A stretch of 64,000 bases of DNA from Sinomonas sp. R1AF57 (GTDB lineage Bacteria > Actinomycetota > Actinomycetes > Actinomycetales > Micrococcaceae). The notes beneath the pieces were generated by a model. The model did no database searches. It was not told where the DNA came from and saw only the letters and a list, made by a program, of their open reading frames with translations. Where the stretch lies: contig NZ_CP022463.1 in the NCBI RefSeq assembly GCF_002224485.1, positions 2,338,692-2,402,691 on the forward strand. Reading direction: 5' to 3'. The translations under genes and the position numbers were made by a program. Of the stretch, positions 9,094 to 16,511 are shown in pieces (the stretch's first letter is position 1; every line of letters starts with the position of its first letter).

Positions 9094-10443
9094 ATGACCA
9101 CCGCAGCAATCTACCTCCGCCAGTCCCTCGACGCCGCCGGCGACGAGCTAGCCGTCCAGCGCCAGCGCGACGACTGCCGCGCTCTGGCGACGGCCCGGGG
9201 CTGGAGCGTCGTCGAGGAGTACAAGGACAACTCGATCAGCGCCTCAGACCGACGCAAGAAGCGGCCCGACTACGACCGCATGGTCGCCGACTACGAGGCC
9301 GGACGCTTCCAGGCGATCGTGTGCTGGGATCTGGACCGCCTCACGCGCCAGCCGCGCCAGCTGGAGGACTGGATCGACCTCGCCGAGACGCGCGGCCTCC
9401 TGCTGGTCACGGCCAACGGCGAGGCCGACCTCACGACTGACGGCGGGCGCATGTACGCCCGAATCAAGGCAGCGGTCGCCCGAGGCGAGGTTGAGCGGAA
9501 GGCCGCGCGCCAGCGGGCAGCGGCACGGCAGCGCGCCGAGGTAGGACGGCCACCGCTCGGGGTACGCCTCACGGGCTACACGCCGAAGGGCGAGCTCGTC
9601 GCGGCTGAGGCTGACCTCGTGAGGGTGCTCTTCGAGCGGTTCGCCGCTGGCGACTCGCTGCGCGCGCTCGCGGCGTGGGCCCAGCAGCAGGGCGTACCTA
9701 CCCGCCACGGCGCGCCCTGGAACCCGTCGACGGTCCGCACCCTCCTCACGAACCCTCGCTACGCCGGGCGCGCGATCTACCGGGGGCAGCAGACCGGCCG
9801 AGCCGGGGGCTGGACGCCCATCGTGAGTGAGGACCTGTTCACCATCGTCCAGGTGAAGCTGAGCGACCCGCGCCGCCGAACGCATGAGGGCACCGACCGG
9901 AAGCACCTAGGCTCAGGGCTGTACCTGTGCGGCGTCTGCGGCGACGCCCTCACGTCATGGACCGGTGGCCGGTACCGCTGCCCAGCTGGCCACCTGACGC
10001 GCGCCCAGCGCCACATCGACCTCTACGTCGCCGGCGTCGCGGTGGAGTTCCTCAGCGACCCCGACCGGGTAGCCGAGCTTCGGGCTCGCCTGACCGCGCC
10101 GACGAGCGAGAACCGTGAGGCCGCCGAGCAGGTGCGCGTGCTGAGGGAGCGCCTCACGCGGATCGCTGACGAGTACGACTCGGGGCTGATCGACGGTCAC
10201 CGCTTCAGGGTCGCCACCGACCGCGCTCAGGCTGAGCTCGTCACGGCCGAGGCCGCACTGGCGCGAGCGGCGAACCCCGCTGCGGCCGTGCTCCGCGCGT
10301 CTGACCCTGTCGCCTACCTCACCGAGTCGTCGCTCATGATCCGTCGCGGGGTGATCGGTCTGCTGTTCACGGTGAGGGTCCACCCCGCGCCGCGCGGGCG
10401 TAGGGGCTTCGACCCTGAGACGGTCACCTTCGACTGGAGCTGA
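9094..10443 (+). CDS. Large serine recombinase (integrase)
   Basis: 449 aa. N-terminal resolvase-type catalytic domain (about 1-145) with nucleophile Ser11 in YLRQSLD, the VQRQRDDC motif, and DLDRLTRQPRQLEDW. Next comes the recombinase domain (about 150-260; PLGVRLTGY, GVPTRHGAPWNPSTVRTLL, NPRYAGRA), then a zinc ribbon (CGVCGDAL with YRCPAGH), and a C-terminal helical region that probably holds the coiled-coil that controls directionality. It would recombine attP with attB in the ychF 3' end. No recombination directionality factor is recognisable, though one of the small genes may serve. The closest upstream sequence is attL, so the gene is expressed from a short promoter region within the element. 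Confidence 0.95.
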   Translation: MTTAAIYLRQSLDAAGDELAVQRQRDDCRALATARGWSVVEEYKDNSISASDRRKKRPDYDRMVADYEAGRFQAIVCWDLDRLTRQPRQLEDWIDLAETRGLLLVTANGEADLTTDGGRMYARIKAAVARGEVERKAARQRAAARQRAEVGRPPLGVRLTGYTPKGELVAAEADLVRVLFERFAAGDSLRALAAWAQQQGVPTRHGAPWNPSTVRTLLTNPRYAGRAIYRGQQTGRAGGWTPIVSEDLFTIVQVKLSDPRRRTHEGTDRKHLGSGLYLCGVCGDALTSWTGGRYRCPAGHLTRAQRHIDLYVAGVAVEFLSDPDRVAELRARLTAPTSENREAAEQVRVLRERLTRIADEYDSGLIDGHRFRVATDRAQAELVTAEAALARAANPAAAVLRASDPVAYLTESSLMIRRGVIGLLFTVRVHPAPRGRRGFDPETVTFDWS

Positions 10444-10483
10444 GGCCGCGCGCGCCTGGAGCTGAGGCCGCGCGCACCTGGAG
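10434..10483 (+). repeat. 22-bp tandem repeat across the integrase stop codon
   Basis: Two copies of a 22-bp unit (CTGGAGCTGAGGCCGCGCGC plus two bases) at 10434-10455 and 10456-10477, differing at one base, followed by a partial CTGGAG. The TGA stop of the integrase is inside the first copy. Role unknown. Confidence 0.8.
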
Positions 10484-10676
10484 GGCGGCTGCCGTCTCCT
10501 CAGCAGGCCCAGCGCGCTCCCCCGGCTACACCCGTACCCGCAGCCCCACCCCCGCGAGCCCGGCGGAGATCTGAGATCGCCTGCTCGGCGCTTTCGCCGA
10601 CGCCTCACCCCCGGCTCCGGCCTCGCTGAGCGAGTCCGAACGCCTCAGGGCAGCTACTAGCGACAGCACGCTAACC

Positions 10677-10713
10677 GAGAGTATAACTCTCACGTCAGGA
10701 TGTTTGTCCTGAC
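10677..10713. promoter_or_regulatory. Two adjacent palindromes, candidate operator/promoter of the rightward small-gene operon
   Basis: GAGAGT-ATA-ACTCTC (10677-10691) is a perfect 6-bp-arm palindrome with an AT centre. Two bases later GTCAGGA-N6-TCCTGAC (10694-10713) is a perfect 7-bp-arm palindrome. They lie 30-66 bp before the GTG of the first gene of the operon, in the least GC-rich part of this gap. The TATAAC at the centre of the first palindrome could be a -10 box, which would make the palindromes repressor sites. No repressor gene is recognisable in the element. The rest of 10484-10676 shows nothing further. Confidence 0.55.
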
Positions 10714-10742
10714 ATAGGCAACTGAATCTGGAGCTGATCCCC

Positions 10743-11147
10743 GTGACCACGTATCTGCAGAACATCACGATCTACGAGCCCTCCACTGGCGCCCTTCGCA
10801 CCGCCGCAGGCGTCCGCCGGGCCGACACCGTCCATCGCATCAAGGAGCTCGGTGGCGATCACGAGGAATTTCTCGTCGACGTCGTGAAGGGCGAGCCTGA
10901 GCGCCGTGCCCCCTGGACCTCGAAGAGCGGCAACACCGTCGTCGTGTTCCAGCCTCAGCGTGAGGACCCCCGCAACGAGTGGGAGCCGGAGCCTGGGGCG
11001 GTGGGCGGCGCCACGACCGCGAACACGAAGCGCTTCCGCTGCACCGAATGCGGCCGCGAGTCGAACGCGGGCGGGCTGGCGCTCCACCACAAGGCGTCCG
11101 GCCACTCGGGCTCCGTCCCCGTCGTCGCCGCTGAGGCTGAGGCGTGA
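10743..11147 (+). CDS. Small protein with a C-terminal C2H2-type zinc-binding motif
   Basis: 134 aa, GTG start with GGAG nine bases upstream. The N-terminal 80 residues look like a compact alpha/beta fold (ITIYEPSTGALRTA, HEEFLVDVVKGEPERRAPW, NTVVVFQPQ). Near the C-terminus FRCTECGRESNAGGLALHHKASGH holds Cys-X2-Cys and two His spaced as in a C2H2 finger. First of five genes whose ends overlap or nearly touch; the next start overlaps its stop by 4 bp. Function unknown; a DNA-binding role is a guess from the finger. Confidence 0.75.
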   Translation: MTTYLQNITIYEPSTGALRTAAGVRRADTVHRIKELGGDHEEFLVDVVKGEPERRAPWTSKSGNTVVVFQPQREDPRNEWEPEPGAVGGATTANTKRFRCTECGRESNAGGLALHHKASGHSGSVPVVAAEAEA

Positions 11148-11422
11148 GCGGCGTGCCGCGCCTGAGCCGTATGGCGCGCCTCACGGTCACCGACCCGACC
11201 GTGAGGCTGCCGCGTCGGCCTCGCCGCTCCCCTGAGCGCCACCCCGACGACACCGTCACGATCACTGTCGACGCCACCGTGATGCGGGTCGCTAAGCGCC
11301 TCGCGGGGGGCGACCTCGCCCGACTGATCATCCTGCACGACGGCGCTGTCGTCGTCGCCAACTCCCCCGAACACCGCAGGGCGCTGAGCGCCCGGCTCAC
11401 CCAGAGGACTGACCCATCATGA
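11144..11422 (+). CDS. Hypothetical protein, second gene of the element's rightward operon
   Basis: 92 aa, starting by a 4-bp ATGA/GTGA-type overlap with the previous stop, which implies translational coupling. The first 35 residues are Arg/Pro-rich and basic (RLPRRPRRSPERH); the remainder (DTVTITVDATVMRVAKRLAG, ARLIILHDGAVVV) has beta-alpha character. No recognised domain. Confidence 0.65.
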   Translation: MSGVPRLSRMARLTVTDPTVRLPRRPRRSPERHPDDTVTITVDATVMRVAKRLAGGDLARLIILHDGAVVVANSPEHRRALSARLTQRTDPS

Positions 11423-11799
11423 CCACCCTCACGCTGACCCGCACGCAGGTTCGCTGCCTGAGGAGGCTCGCGCAGGCGGGCAAGGACGCCTGGAGCGCCG
11501 TCGAGGAGGCGAAGGACGCGGCCCGAGCCGCCCAGTCGAGGCTGGACAGCGGTGGCGACGCCTTCGCGGTCGCCCACTTCGACCGAGCGACCAAGGCGCT
11601 CACCACCTTCCAGGCGGTCGCGGACACGGCGGTGTTCGCGCTGTTCACGCTCACCGAGGACGACGACCTCAGGGCTCGCACGCTCATCGCCTCAGCGCGC
11701 ACGGGCGACCTCCACGAGGCGCTCTACGACGGACGCCTGGAGCGGGCTGAGGGCGGCACGTACCGGCTCGCCCTCGAAGTGCTGGAGGCGGCGCGATGA
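11419..11799 (+). CDS. Hypothetical helical protein, third gene of the rightward operon
   Basis: 126 aa, start overlapping the previous stop by 4 bp. Almost entirely helical by composition, with Ala/Arg/Glu-rich stretches (WSAVEEAKDAARAAQSRL, FDRATKALTTFQAVADTA). No known motif. Overlaps the next start by 4 bp. Confidence 0.65.
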   Translation: MTTLTLTRTQVRCLRRLAQAGKDAWSAVEEAKDAARAAQSRLDSGGDAFAVAHFDRATKALTTFQAVADTAVFALFTLTEDDDLRARTLIASARTGDLHEALYDGRLERAEGGTYRLALEVLEAAR

Positions 11800-12002
11800 G
11801 CGCGCGGTTCCGTCCAGGCCAGCTCATCGTCGTTGCGTACGGGGGCGGCAACGTGCTCATGGTGCGCGGCGTCGAGGAGCTATTCGGCAGCGAGGTGTAC
11901 GTACTCGTGAGCGCGGGCTGCGACGACGAGTTTCGCCGTCCGGTCGAGCTCATAGACCGCCGCTTCCAGATGGTGATCAGCGATGACATGTGGCCCAACT
12001 GA
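11796..12002 (+). CDS. Hypothetical small protein, fourth gene of the rightward operon
   Basis: 68 aa, ATG overlapping the previous stop by 4 bp. It begins FRPGQLIVVAYGGGNVLMVRGVEE, a beta-rich pattern reminiscent of small SH3-like barrels, and resembles in layout the fifth product (RKGDVFAVYGVTYLATG), so the two may share a fold. Function unknown. Confidence 0.65.
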   Translation: MSARFRPGQLIVVAYGGGNVLMVRGVEELFGSEVYVLVSAGCDDEFRRPVELIDRRFQMVISDDMWPN

Positions 12003-12012
12003 GGGGCGGGGC

Positions 12013-12219
12013 GTGAGCGCCCGCACGATCCGGAAGGGCGACGTGTTCGCGGTCTACGGCGTCACGTACCTCGCTACGGGGGACGCCCGTGAGGCCTCAC
12101 GCGGGGGCACGGCGATAGCGGTGCTCGACGGCGACGGCGGGGGGCTGCTCTTCGTGCCTGAGCGGCTGACGGTCGATCGGGTGGCGCCTGAGGCTGAGGG
12201 TCGCGCGCCGCCCGCGTGA
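12013..12219 (+). CDS. Hypothetical small protein, last gene of the rightward operon
   Basis: 68 aa from a GTG at 12013, preceded by a purine-rich GAGGGGCGGGG. An upstream ATG at 11983 would add ten residues inside the previous gene and is less likely. Beta-rich: IRKGDVFAVYGVTYLATG, GTAIAVLDGDGGGLLFVP. The stop codon TGA (12217-12219) is the first three bases of a 33-bp tandem repeat. Confidence 0.6.
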   Translation: MSARTIRKGDVFAVYGVTYLATGDAREASRGGTAIAVLDGDGGGLLFVPERLTVDRVAPEAEGRAPPA

Positions 12220-12282
12220 GGTGCCCGCTGGCGGTCCTCTGGCTCCGGCTGAGGTGCCCGCTGGCGGTCCTCTGGCTCCGGC
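12217..12282 (+). repeat. 33-bp tandem repeat, two perfect copies
   Basis: The 33-bp unit beginning TGAGGTGCCCGCTGGCGGTC occurs at 12217-12249 and exactly again at 12250-12282, followed by TGAGGGCTCC. The first copy contains the stop of the preceding gene. The rest of the 12220-12652 gap holds only the terminator at 12578 and no convincing gene. Confidence 0.9.
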
Positions 12283-12577
12283 TGAGGGCTCCGCGACGGC
12301 TGGAATCGCTTTGTCACATTCGTCGAGGAGGAGCCGGAGACGCCCTACTGACCGCTCCAGGCGTGGGCGTAGCATTGCCGCCGTGAGGAGGGGGGCTGCT
12401 GGTCGGGGTGACGTAGGCGGGTGGGCGCGGTGAGGCCGCCGATTCCCCCGGGATCAGGCTGAGCGGCTCCCCTCCCCCTCAGCGCCGAGGGCGGCGTGGG
12501 AACGAGCGAGTTCCCTCATCCAGCGTGTCTCGGTGGAAGCGTGACCGCGTCGCCCTCGGCACCCCTCCAGGCGTAGC

Positions 12578-12609
12578 GAAGCCCCGGTCCACTGGAAAAC
12601 CGGGGCTTC
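12578..12609. terminator. Bidirectional terminator between the element's two convergent operons
   Basis: Perfect 11-bp arms GAAGCCCCGGT (12578-12588) and ACCGGGGCTTC (12599-12609) with a 10-nt loop. It lies between the rightward operon ending at 12219 and the leftward operon ending at 12653. There is no long T-run, as is usual in high-GC actinobacteria. Confidence 0.8.
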
Positions 12610-12652
12610 ACTCGTCCTACCGTCGCGGGGAGATGCACCGCTGGGTAGGGGC

Positions 12653-12808
12653 TCAGTCGGCGCGGCGCGGGTGGAAGCGCTCGAACAGAGCGCGCCCGGC
12701 GTCGATACCCTCCGACTCGTGCTCCTCGTCCTCACGCTCGGCGTCACCCTCACGCGGGCGGGGGTGCGTCTCGTAGTAGAGGGCGCGCCCCTCCTCGACC
12801 CCGCTCAT
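12653..12808 (-). CDS. Small acidic hypothetical protein
   Basis: 51 aa, ATG at 12808 overlapping the stop of the upstream gene by 4 bp. Two similar segments (EEGRALYYETHPRPREGD and DAGRALFERFHPRR) flank an acidic stretch (EREDEEHESEG), so it looks like an internal duplication of a G-R-A-L-[YF]-x2-[TF]-H-P-R motif. Short, but supported by coupling and the internal repeat. Last gene of the leftward operon. Confidence 0.6.
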   Translation of the reverse strand: MSGVEEGRALYYETHPRPREGDAEREDEEHESEGIDAGRALFERFHPRRAD

Positions 12809-13053
12809 GCGAAGTTCACCTGAGCGTTGAGCTCGGACACGAGCGCGTTCGCCGCGTTCAGCTCGGCCTGCGCGCGGTTCACGGCGTCGGCCTGCGTGTC
12901 GACGGTGGCCTGCGTCGGGGTGGTGCCGGCGATGAAGGCAGCCCGGAGCGTCGAGCGAAGGCTGTCCTTCGCGGTCTGCAGTGTGGTGGCTGCCGTAGCG
13001 GCCCACGCTGCCGCTCGGCCAGCAGCAGCGGTGAGGGTGGCCTTGTCTTCCAT
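12805..13053 (-). CDS. Small Ala/Thr-rich helical hypothetical protein
   Basis: 82 aa, starting MEDKATLTAAAG, with heptad-like spacing of small and hydrophobic residues to the end (VNRAQAELNAANALVSELNAQV), suggesting a coiled coil. A ribosome site (AGAGAGGAACCCAAACC) precedes the ATG. Coupled by a 4-bp overlap to the next gene. Function unknown. Confidence 0.6.
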   Translation of the reverse strand: MEDKATLTAAAGRAAAWAATAATTLQTAKDSLRSTLRAAFIAGTTPTQATVDTQADAVNRAQAELNAANALVSELNAQVNFA

Positions 13054-13068
13054 GGTTTGGGTTCCTCT

Positions 13069-14112
13069 CTAGCGATTGACGAAGGGGACTGTGTGGCGGA
13101 AGGCCGGTCGGCCCTGCGCCCGCTCAGGCGGCAGCGGCGGTGCCCCGGCGCTCAGGTAGCCGGTCACGTCCTCCAGGCGGTGGAGCCAGCGGATACCGGC
13201 CTCAGCGTCACGGGGGCTGAGGGCGTTCCCCTCGGTGGTGAAGTTCGCCTGCTCGTAGGCGGTGGTCAGCTGCTCGATGCTGGGCAGCCACGGCGTGGCC
13301 CGGCTGACGATGAGCGCGAGCGCCCGGGCCTGATCGGCGACGCTGCCCGACGGCAGAGGGGCGAGCCACGTGAGGGCATCGAGCACCGGCTCGCCGGGGC
13401 GGGTCAGCCAGCCCCTCAGGGCGTGCTGCTCCTTGGACAGCCGGCCGAGGTCATGCGGCCAGCGCCCCTGCGCCACCCGGCGGTCGAGCCATGCCCGCTC
13501 ACGGTCGATGAAGTCGGCCACCTGACCGGCGACGAGGTACATACGCTGACCGTGGTCGGTGCCCCGTGAGGTGCACGCCGCGCGCACCAGCGCCCGCTGG
13601 ACGGCCCGAATGGCCGAGTAGCGAGCGGTGAGGGCGTCAGCGTCGCGCAGCAGCTGAGCGGCGGCGGGGTCATGCAGGGCCGAGTCGGCGTTGAGTACCC
13701 GCAGCGCGGTGGCGCGCTCACGCACGGCGGCGACGGTCTCGTCCAGGTGAGGGCGCAGCCAGCCCAGCCCGGCGTCAGCGCCGTGCTCCAGGGCGGCGGC
13801 CTGCCGCGCCTTCGCGTCAGCGAGGAACTGGCCGGCCATCTGAAGCGACTGCGCCAGATCGTACCCGGCGTGCTCCCCCTCACGCACCCGGCGCGGCAGG
13901 TCGAGCGGGAAGGGCTGGCCGGCCGAGGCCGCAGCGCGCAGCTCAGCCTGAGGGTCGAGTGGGGCCGGGGGCGGCGTCTCGCGAAGCGCCCTCATCCATT
14001 CCACAGCGATGGCGACGTCGCGTGAGGCAGCGTCGTACCCGGGCACGTGCGAGTAGGCGGCTGCCGTGAGGTCGGCGGTCGGCACCGCGAAGTCGAGGGG
14101 TGTGGCGGTCAT
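13069..14112 (-). CDS. Hypothetical helical protein (347 aa)
   Basis: Start ATG overlaps the preceding stop by 4 bp. Composition is Ala/Arg/Leu-rich and predicted largely helical over its whole length, with conserved-looking aromatic pockets (AVEWMRALRETPP, GWLRPHLDETVAAVRERATAL, RALVRAACTSRGTDHGQRMYLV). No signal peptide, membrane segment, Walker or nuclease motif seen. It is the longest unassigned gene in the element. Phage scaffold or portal proteins do not obviously match. Confidence 0.7.
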   Translation of the reverse strand: MTATPLDFAVPTADLTAAAYSHVPGYDAASRDVAIAVEWMRALRETPPPAPLDPQAELRAAASAGQPFPLDLPRRVREGEHAGYDLAQSLQMAGQFLADAKARQAAALEHGADAGLGWLRPHLDETVAAVRERATALRVLNADSALHDPAAAQLLRDADALTARYSAIRAVQRALVRAACTSRGTDHGQRMYLVAGQVADFIDRERAWLDRRVAQGRWPHDLGRLSKEQHALRGWLTRPGEPVLDALTWLAPLPSGSVADQARALALIVSRATPWLPSIEQLTTAYEQANFTTEGNALSPRDAEAGIRWLHRLEDVTGYLSAGAPPLPPERAQGRPAFRHTVPFVNR

Positions 14113-14315
14113 GAGCGTGTTCCTTCCGTGAACAGCAGCGCGGCGATCCGGTCGAGCTGCTCGGGGCTGAGGCGAACCTCGGCCAGCGTGTGGGTCAGGA
14201 ACTGCTCGATCTTCGCCGCTGCGAGCGCGGCGCGGGCATCGGCCTCAGCCTCAGGGTCATGGCGGCGAACCGCCACGCCGACGAGCGACCTTGCCTTCGC
14301 GACTTCGGTGGACAC
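14109..14315 (-). CDS. Small hypothetical protein, paralogue of the product of 21475-21774
   Basis: 68 aa, GTG start at 14315 with GGAGGAAGGGAG upstream. The pattern EVAKARSLVGVAVRRHDPEA then ALAAAKIEQFL then LSPEQLDRIAALLF is matched in the product of 21475-21774 (EVSRARSVVAVAS; LAEAKIARFV; LTPEAADRIAALML). I recall small proteins of this type from actinophages and prophages, with no known function. Confidence 0.7.
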   Translation of the reverse strand: MSTEVAKARSLVGVAVRRHDPEAEADARAALAAAKIEQFLTHTLAEVRLSPEQLDRIAALLFTEGTRS

Positions 14316-14552
14316 CGAGGGCTCCCTTCCTCCGATGGAAACGAGAGCAAGGCTACCGCTTAGACCCGAGGTGGGGGTAATCGCGTCAGGCGCCAGCGGC
14401 GCGGGTAAGCATGGGGTGTGGTGCGTCTCGGCTTCCCCCCAAGCCGGGGCGCACCCGTCTGAGGCTCAGCGTGGGAGTCGTGCTCAGCCTCGGCAGGTCT
14501 CCTGCCTGCGAGCTGGCAGCACCAAGCGGATACGGGCGTACCCTCCGACGCC

Positions 14553-15017
14553 TCAGCGGCGCTCAGCGCGGCGACGGACGACCCGGGCGCGGGCCTCGGC
14601 CAGCCGGTCGGCGAAGGGGATCGCGTCCTTCTGCGCCTTCAGGTCGGCGATGCGCTGGACGAGCTCTTCGCGGCGGCGGCTCAGCGCGGGAACCTCACGC
14701 GGCAGGGCCCGGCTCAGGGCGGTCATGACTAGGCGATAGTCCTCACGGGCGTCCGTGAGGGGGTTGGGGTCGGACGCGTCATCGCCGGGCGTGAGGGGGA
14801 GGTCCGCCACGGGGGCAAGCCTCACCGCGCTGCCGAGCCGGCGAGCGTCGTCGGCCCGGGCGCGGGCCTTCTGCGCCCTGACCCTGCGCTTCCGCTGGCG
14901 CTCCAGGCTGGCCTCCTTGTTGGCGCGGGCACACAGATCATCGACCGGCTCGCCGCGACGGCGGTGGCGGTCATACGCGGCGGGCGTACCGCAAGGGGCT
15001 AGCCTTCGCTCGCTCAT
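14553..15017 (-). CDS. Basic hypothetical protein with an N-terminal CGTPAAYDRHRRRGE motif
   Basis: 154 aa, ATG with GAGGAAGG upstream. The start LAPCGTPAAYDRHRRRGE followed by a second Cys (DDLCARANK) is a pattern common in small actinophage proteins (CGTxxAYxRHxRxGE). A long basic helix follows (RQRKRRVRAQKARARADDARR), and the C-terminus is again helical. Probably nucleic-acid binding by charge; function unknown. A 237-bp gap to the next leftward gene shows no other feature. Confidence 0.65.
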   Translation of the reverse strand: MSERRLAPCGTPAAYDRHRRRGEPVDDLCARANKEASLERQRKRRVRAQKARARADDARRLGSAVRLAPVADLPLTPGDDASDPNPLTDAREDYRLVMTALSRALPREVPALSRRREELVQRIADLKAQKDAIPFADRLAEARARVVRRRAERR

Positions 15018-15645
15018 CGGTGCTCACCTTCCTCGATCAGGGCCTGCATTCAAAGCCTAGGCCGGTAGGCGTATCGGGGGGTTGAAGTCTGGACTTGCGC
15101 GGATCCGCTAAGCCCGGAAGGCGGGCAGCTCATCGGGGGGCCGGGGGCTACGGGGGGTAGGGTGACCCGGCTTCGCTGCGCCTTCGCCGCGCCCGCCATC
15201 GGCCTTCGCCGTTGCCCCGTCGTTCGGTTCCTCGTTCACTCGGCTCATCGTTCGTTCGCGCGCTCGTATCGTTCGGTTCGTCGGTTCGTTCGGCTTCGCC
15301 TCAGCCGCGCGACCTTCGGTATAGGCCTCGTGCCTCCAGGTCTTCAGCCGCTCAGCCTCACCCCGAGCCGCCCGATACCCGGCTCAGCCTGCCCCGCTCA
15401 GCCTTGGCGCCGCGACGTGAGCCCGGCGTCGAGGTGGTGGCTTCGAGGTGGTGCGACTGAGCCTGGAGCGACTGCGACTGAGCGACTGAGCCTGGAGCAG
15501 TGAGCACCTGGAGCAGTGAGCACCTGGAGCAGTGAGCGACTGAGGCTGAGCGCTGAGCGGCTGAAGGCTGAGCGCCTTGGGCTGAGCGACTGAGCCTGAG
15601 CCTGAGCAGCCACGGTCAGCCACCCCCTGCCCTCCGGGTAGACCC
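15018..15645. repeat. Non-coding repeat-rich region inside the element
   Basis: No convincing gene in 628 bp. At 15221-15292 the hexamer CGTTCG recurs about five times, including two copies of CGTTCGGTTC (15221-15230, 15270-15279). At 15491-15538 a 16-bp unit (CCTGGAGCAGTGAGCA) is present three times in tandem, within 15440-15605 where GAGC and TGAG repeat almost continuously. Open frames here are low-complexity. This may be a second protein-binding or replication-related site; there is no direct evidence for either. Confidence 0.6.
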
Positions 15646-15969
15646 TCACTCACCCACCCCCTCACCCCGGCTGCCGCACCCGGGGTAGCCGCCACGAGGT
15701 ACCCGGGGCGGCTCGTCCAGAACCCGGCCGATAGCGTCGATCAGGGCGAGGGCGTTAGCCCGAGTGAGGGTCAGCCTCACGACGTCGTTGACCGTGACCG
15801 CTACACCCCCGGCGGGCTCACCTATCCCCCGGGGCGGCACGATTGCTGCCCGGATCGCGCCTACCTCGGCTGCCGTGATGCGTCCATACTCATGAGGGGC
15901 GGTCACATGCACATTCCTAAGCGGTTTCGTCCACGCCCGGGCCGGATCGTCTCGGAACACCCGGCTCAC
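15646..15969 (-). CDS. Hypothetical protein, leftward operon of the element
   Basis: 107 aa, GTG start overlapping the upstream stop by 4 bp. An Arg/Thr-rich N-terminus leads into ITAAEVGAIRAAIVPP and VVRLTLTRANALALIDAIGRVL; the C-terminal 20 residues are Gly/Arg-rich and look disordered. No domain recognised. Confidence 0.6.
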   Translation of the reverse strand: MSRVFRDDPARAWTKPLRNVHVTAPHEYGRITAAEVGAIRAAIVPPRGIGEPAGGVAVTVNDVVRLTLTRANALALIDAIGRVLDEPPRVPRGGYPGCGSRGEGVGE

Positions 15970-16511
15970 CGCGTGCCGTCCTCTGGTGCTACCTCGTCGG
16001 TCTCCGGCCTGACCTCCTCGGTCAGCCTCAGCTGGTACGGACGGTTCGGGGGTGGGCAGTGAGGCACTCGCTGGCCGAGGTCGCCGCTCAGGTCAAGGCC
16101 ACCGCTGCCGTGAGCGTGGAGGCCACCGCAGTAGGGGCACCGAACCGTCAGCAGCCAGTGCGACTCGTGGCGGCTTCGCCGTGCCGCCCGGAGGACGGGG
16201 GCGGTGGGCGCGTACTGGGGAAGGCCGGCACCCGGCGTGTCCTCGGGCCTGAGGGAGCCAGGCCACCACAGCCCCTCCCGCCACTCGATCCACCCTAGGG
16301 CCTCTGCTCGGTCGATCATTGCCTCAGCCGGCACCTGTACGACCACTGAGCGGGGGCGACGAGCGACCGGCCTGAGGCTGGCGGTGGAGCGACCGCCTCC
16401 GTGGCCACGGGCGTAGTGGAACACCGCCTCCCACACGGCGTGGGCTCCGAGCGCCGTCTGGTACTCCCATGCGTGGGCGCGGGCAGCGCCCTCCGCGATC
16501 TCAGCCTTCAT
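15966..16511 (-). CDS. Hypothetical protein with a CPYCGGLHAHG zinc-binding motif
   Basis: 181 aa from ATG at 16511, preceded by GAGGAGGACCACC; a start at 16604 would lie far inside the upstream gene. The middle contains RAEALGWIEWREGLWW, like the end of the product of 17418-17999 (HAEAEGWIEWDDDGERW), so both may share a small winged-helix-like module. Near the C-terminus RCPYCGGLHAHG plus HCPPP suggests zinc coordination. This CPYC-GG-H pattern is frequent in actinophage hypotheticals. Function unknown. Confidence 0.65.
   Translation of the reverse strand: MKAEIAEGAARAHAWEYQTALGAHAVWEAVFHYARGHGGGRSTASLRPVARRPRSVVVQVPAEAMIDRAEALGWIEWREGLWWPGSLRPEDTPGAGLPQYAPTAPVLRAARRSRHESHWLLTVRCPYCGGLHAHGSGGLDLSGDLGQRVPHCPPPNRPYQLRLTEEVRPETDEVAPEDGTR

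Noticed and set aside
12221..12433. Short frame through the 33-bp repeat
   Set aside because: Its sequence is just the repeat translated; no start signal and no conserved pattern.
15162..15503. Arg/Ser-rich open frames in the repeat-dense region
   Set aside because: Low-complexity translation of repeats, no ribosome site and no coupling to neighbours.
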